Shown one piece after another: positions 31,739-32,394 of a DNA stretch of 32,394 nt (the stretch's first letter is position 1; each line of letters begins with the position of its first letter). The translations under genes and the position numbers were made by a program. The stretch comes from a bacterium (lineage in GTDB: Bacteria; Chloroflexota; Dormibacteria; UBA8260; Bog-877). The DNA lies in assembly GCA_021791345.1 (NCBI GenBank), contig JAJYWT010000073.1:1-32394 (forward strand), given 5' to 3'. Under the pieces are notes generated by a model. That model was not told the DNA's origin. It did not search any database and saw only the letters and a list, made by a program, of their open reading frames with translations.

Positions 31739-32394
31739 TCACCGGCCCGCCGCGTACGCCTGGCCCTGGCGGGGATCGGCACCAGCCCGGAGCTGGCCGT
31801 CAGCGCCGATCTCGACCGCGCACAGCCGACCGAGTGACCACGCGGGATGGAGCTGCACGTCGTGCCCGCGGGAGCGAAGCTCCTGGATCACGGGTTCTGA
31901 AAAGCGGCTCTCCAGGTGCAGCTGACCCAGCCCCGCGGCCCGAGGATAGAAGGAGCTGTGGAAGTGGGTCGAGTGAAAGGCGGGGGCCTCAATCGCGCGC
32001 TGCAGGTCCAGGGCATGGTGGAGATGGCGCAGGAAGAACACGAACGACCACTGGTCCTGCTGGTCCCCTCCCGGGGTACCGCAGGCCAGCCAGGGCTGGC
32101 CGTCACGCAGCACCAGAGTCGGGGTGAGCGTCGTGCGCGGACGCTTACCGCCGGCCAGAGAGCTCGCCAGCCCCTCCTCGAGCCAGAACATTTGCGACCT
32201 GGTCGAGAGCGGGAACCCGAGTCCGGGCACGACGGGGGAACCGTGGAGCCAGCCCCCACTAGGGGTCGCCGACACCATGTTGCCCCAGCGGTCCACCACA
32301 TCCAGGTGGCAGGTGTCCTTTCCCACCGGGTCAGGGGGCAGCCCGGCCGCGCCCTCGATCTCCTGGGTCAGCTCACGCAGCCGGCGGCTGGGGA
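31739..32394 (-). CDS. Gamma-glutamyltransferase, 3' part
   Basis: The visible 217 codons are the C-terminal part of a gamma-glutamyltransferase of the Ntn-hydrolase superfamily; the 5' end is beyond the right edge. DTCHLDVVDRWGNMVSATPS contains the autocleavage and catalytic Thr (the T of DTCH) that begins the small subunit. The later segment LASSLAGGKRPRTTLTPTLVL and GTPGGDQQDQW match conserved small-subunit blocks. The frame is open through the edge. These enzymes hydrolyse or transfer gamma-glutamyl groups from glutathione; related acylases of the same fold act on other amides. Localisation cannot be judged without the N-terminus. Confidence 0.88.
   Translation of the reverse strand, partial: PSRRLRELTQEIEGAAGLPPDPVGKDTCHLDVVDRWGNMVSATPSGGWLHGSPVVPGLGFPLSTRSQMFWLEEGLASSLAGGKRPRTTLTPTLVLRDGQPWLACGTPGGDQQDQWSFVFFLRHLHHALDLQRAIEAPAFHSTHFHSSFYPRAAGLGQLHLESRFSEPVIQELRSRGHDVQLHPAWSLGRLCAVEIGADGQLRAGADPRQGQAYAAGR

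Noticed and set aside
1..32394. CRISPR array, prophage or secondary-metabolite cluster
   Set aside because: No regularly spaced repeats, no phage structural genes and no modular synthases were seen.

Overview
The window is high-GC DNA, dense with coding sequence on both strands, and contains no rRNA or tRNA. It looks like a free-living bacterium of the high-GC terrabacterial group (Chloroflexota, Dormibacterota or Actinomycetota relatives). The evidence is a short NAD-type 6-phosphogluconate dehydrogenase, a deazaflavin (F420)-type nitroreductase, an ECF sigma/zinc anti-sigma pair, frequent GTG/TTG starts, many 4-bp ATGA/GTGA gene overlaps, and several genes with a TANNNT box about 6 nt before the start codon, which suggests leaderless mRNAs. 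The exact phylum is an inference.

Region 1 (1-690) is the tnpA end of an IS607-type transposon; tnpB would lie off the left edge. It abuts, and appears to rewrite, the 3' end of a DAHP synthase gene. Region 2 (655-4622, minus strand) is an aromatic amino acid operon: promoter, trpL leader peptide with three tandem Trp codons, intrinsic terminator, trpE, trpG, a second structured leader with a Phe-Tyr-Ala-Tyr peptide, aroH-type chorismate mutase, then DAHP synthase. These genes make the first step of the shikimate pathway and both branch-point steps from chorismate, with two apparent RNA-level control points. This is the most interesting system in the window.

Region 3 (4757-9284) holds an ECF sigma factor and its anti-sigma factor, a divergent quinone oxidoreductase, a hypoxanthine phosphoribosyltransferase and an NCS1 nucleobase permease with a clear promoter overlapped by a perfect palindrome. 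Region 4 (9334-15947, minus) is a sugar-phosphate operon zwf-gnd-tal-pgi, followed by a DedA-family membrane protein carrying a C-terminal winged-helix domain. Region 5 (16034-17827) has an ATP-pyrophosphatase of the Dph6 type overlapping a DUF5522 protein, and a DODA-type dioxygenase.

Region 6 (18089-26551) contains prfC and a nicotinate phosphoribosyltransferase in tandem, a class V aminotransferase, the deazaflavin-type nitroreductase, an OsmC protein, a large divergent transketolase-like enzyme and a small unknown protein. Region 7 (26567-31334) is a catabolic locus: class III aminotransferase and CoA-acylating semialdehyde dehydrogenase, divergent from a PucR-type regulator. The window ends with a DksA/TraR zinc-finger protein and the 3' part of a gamma-glutamyltransferase gene.
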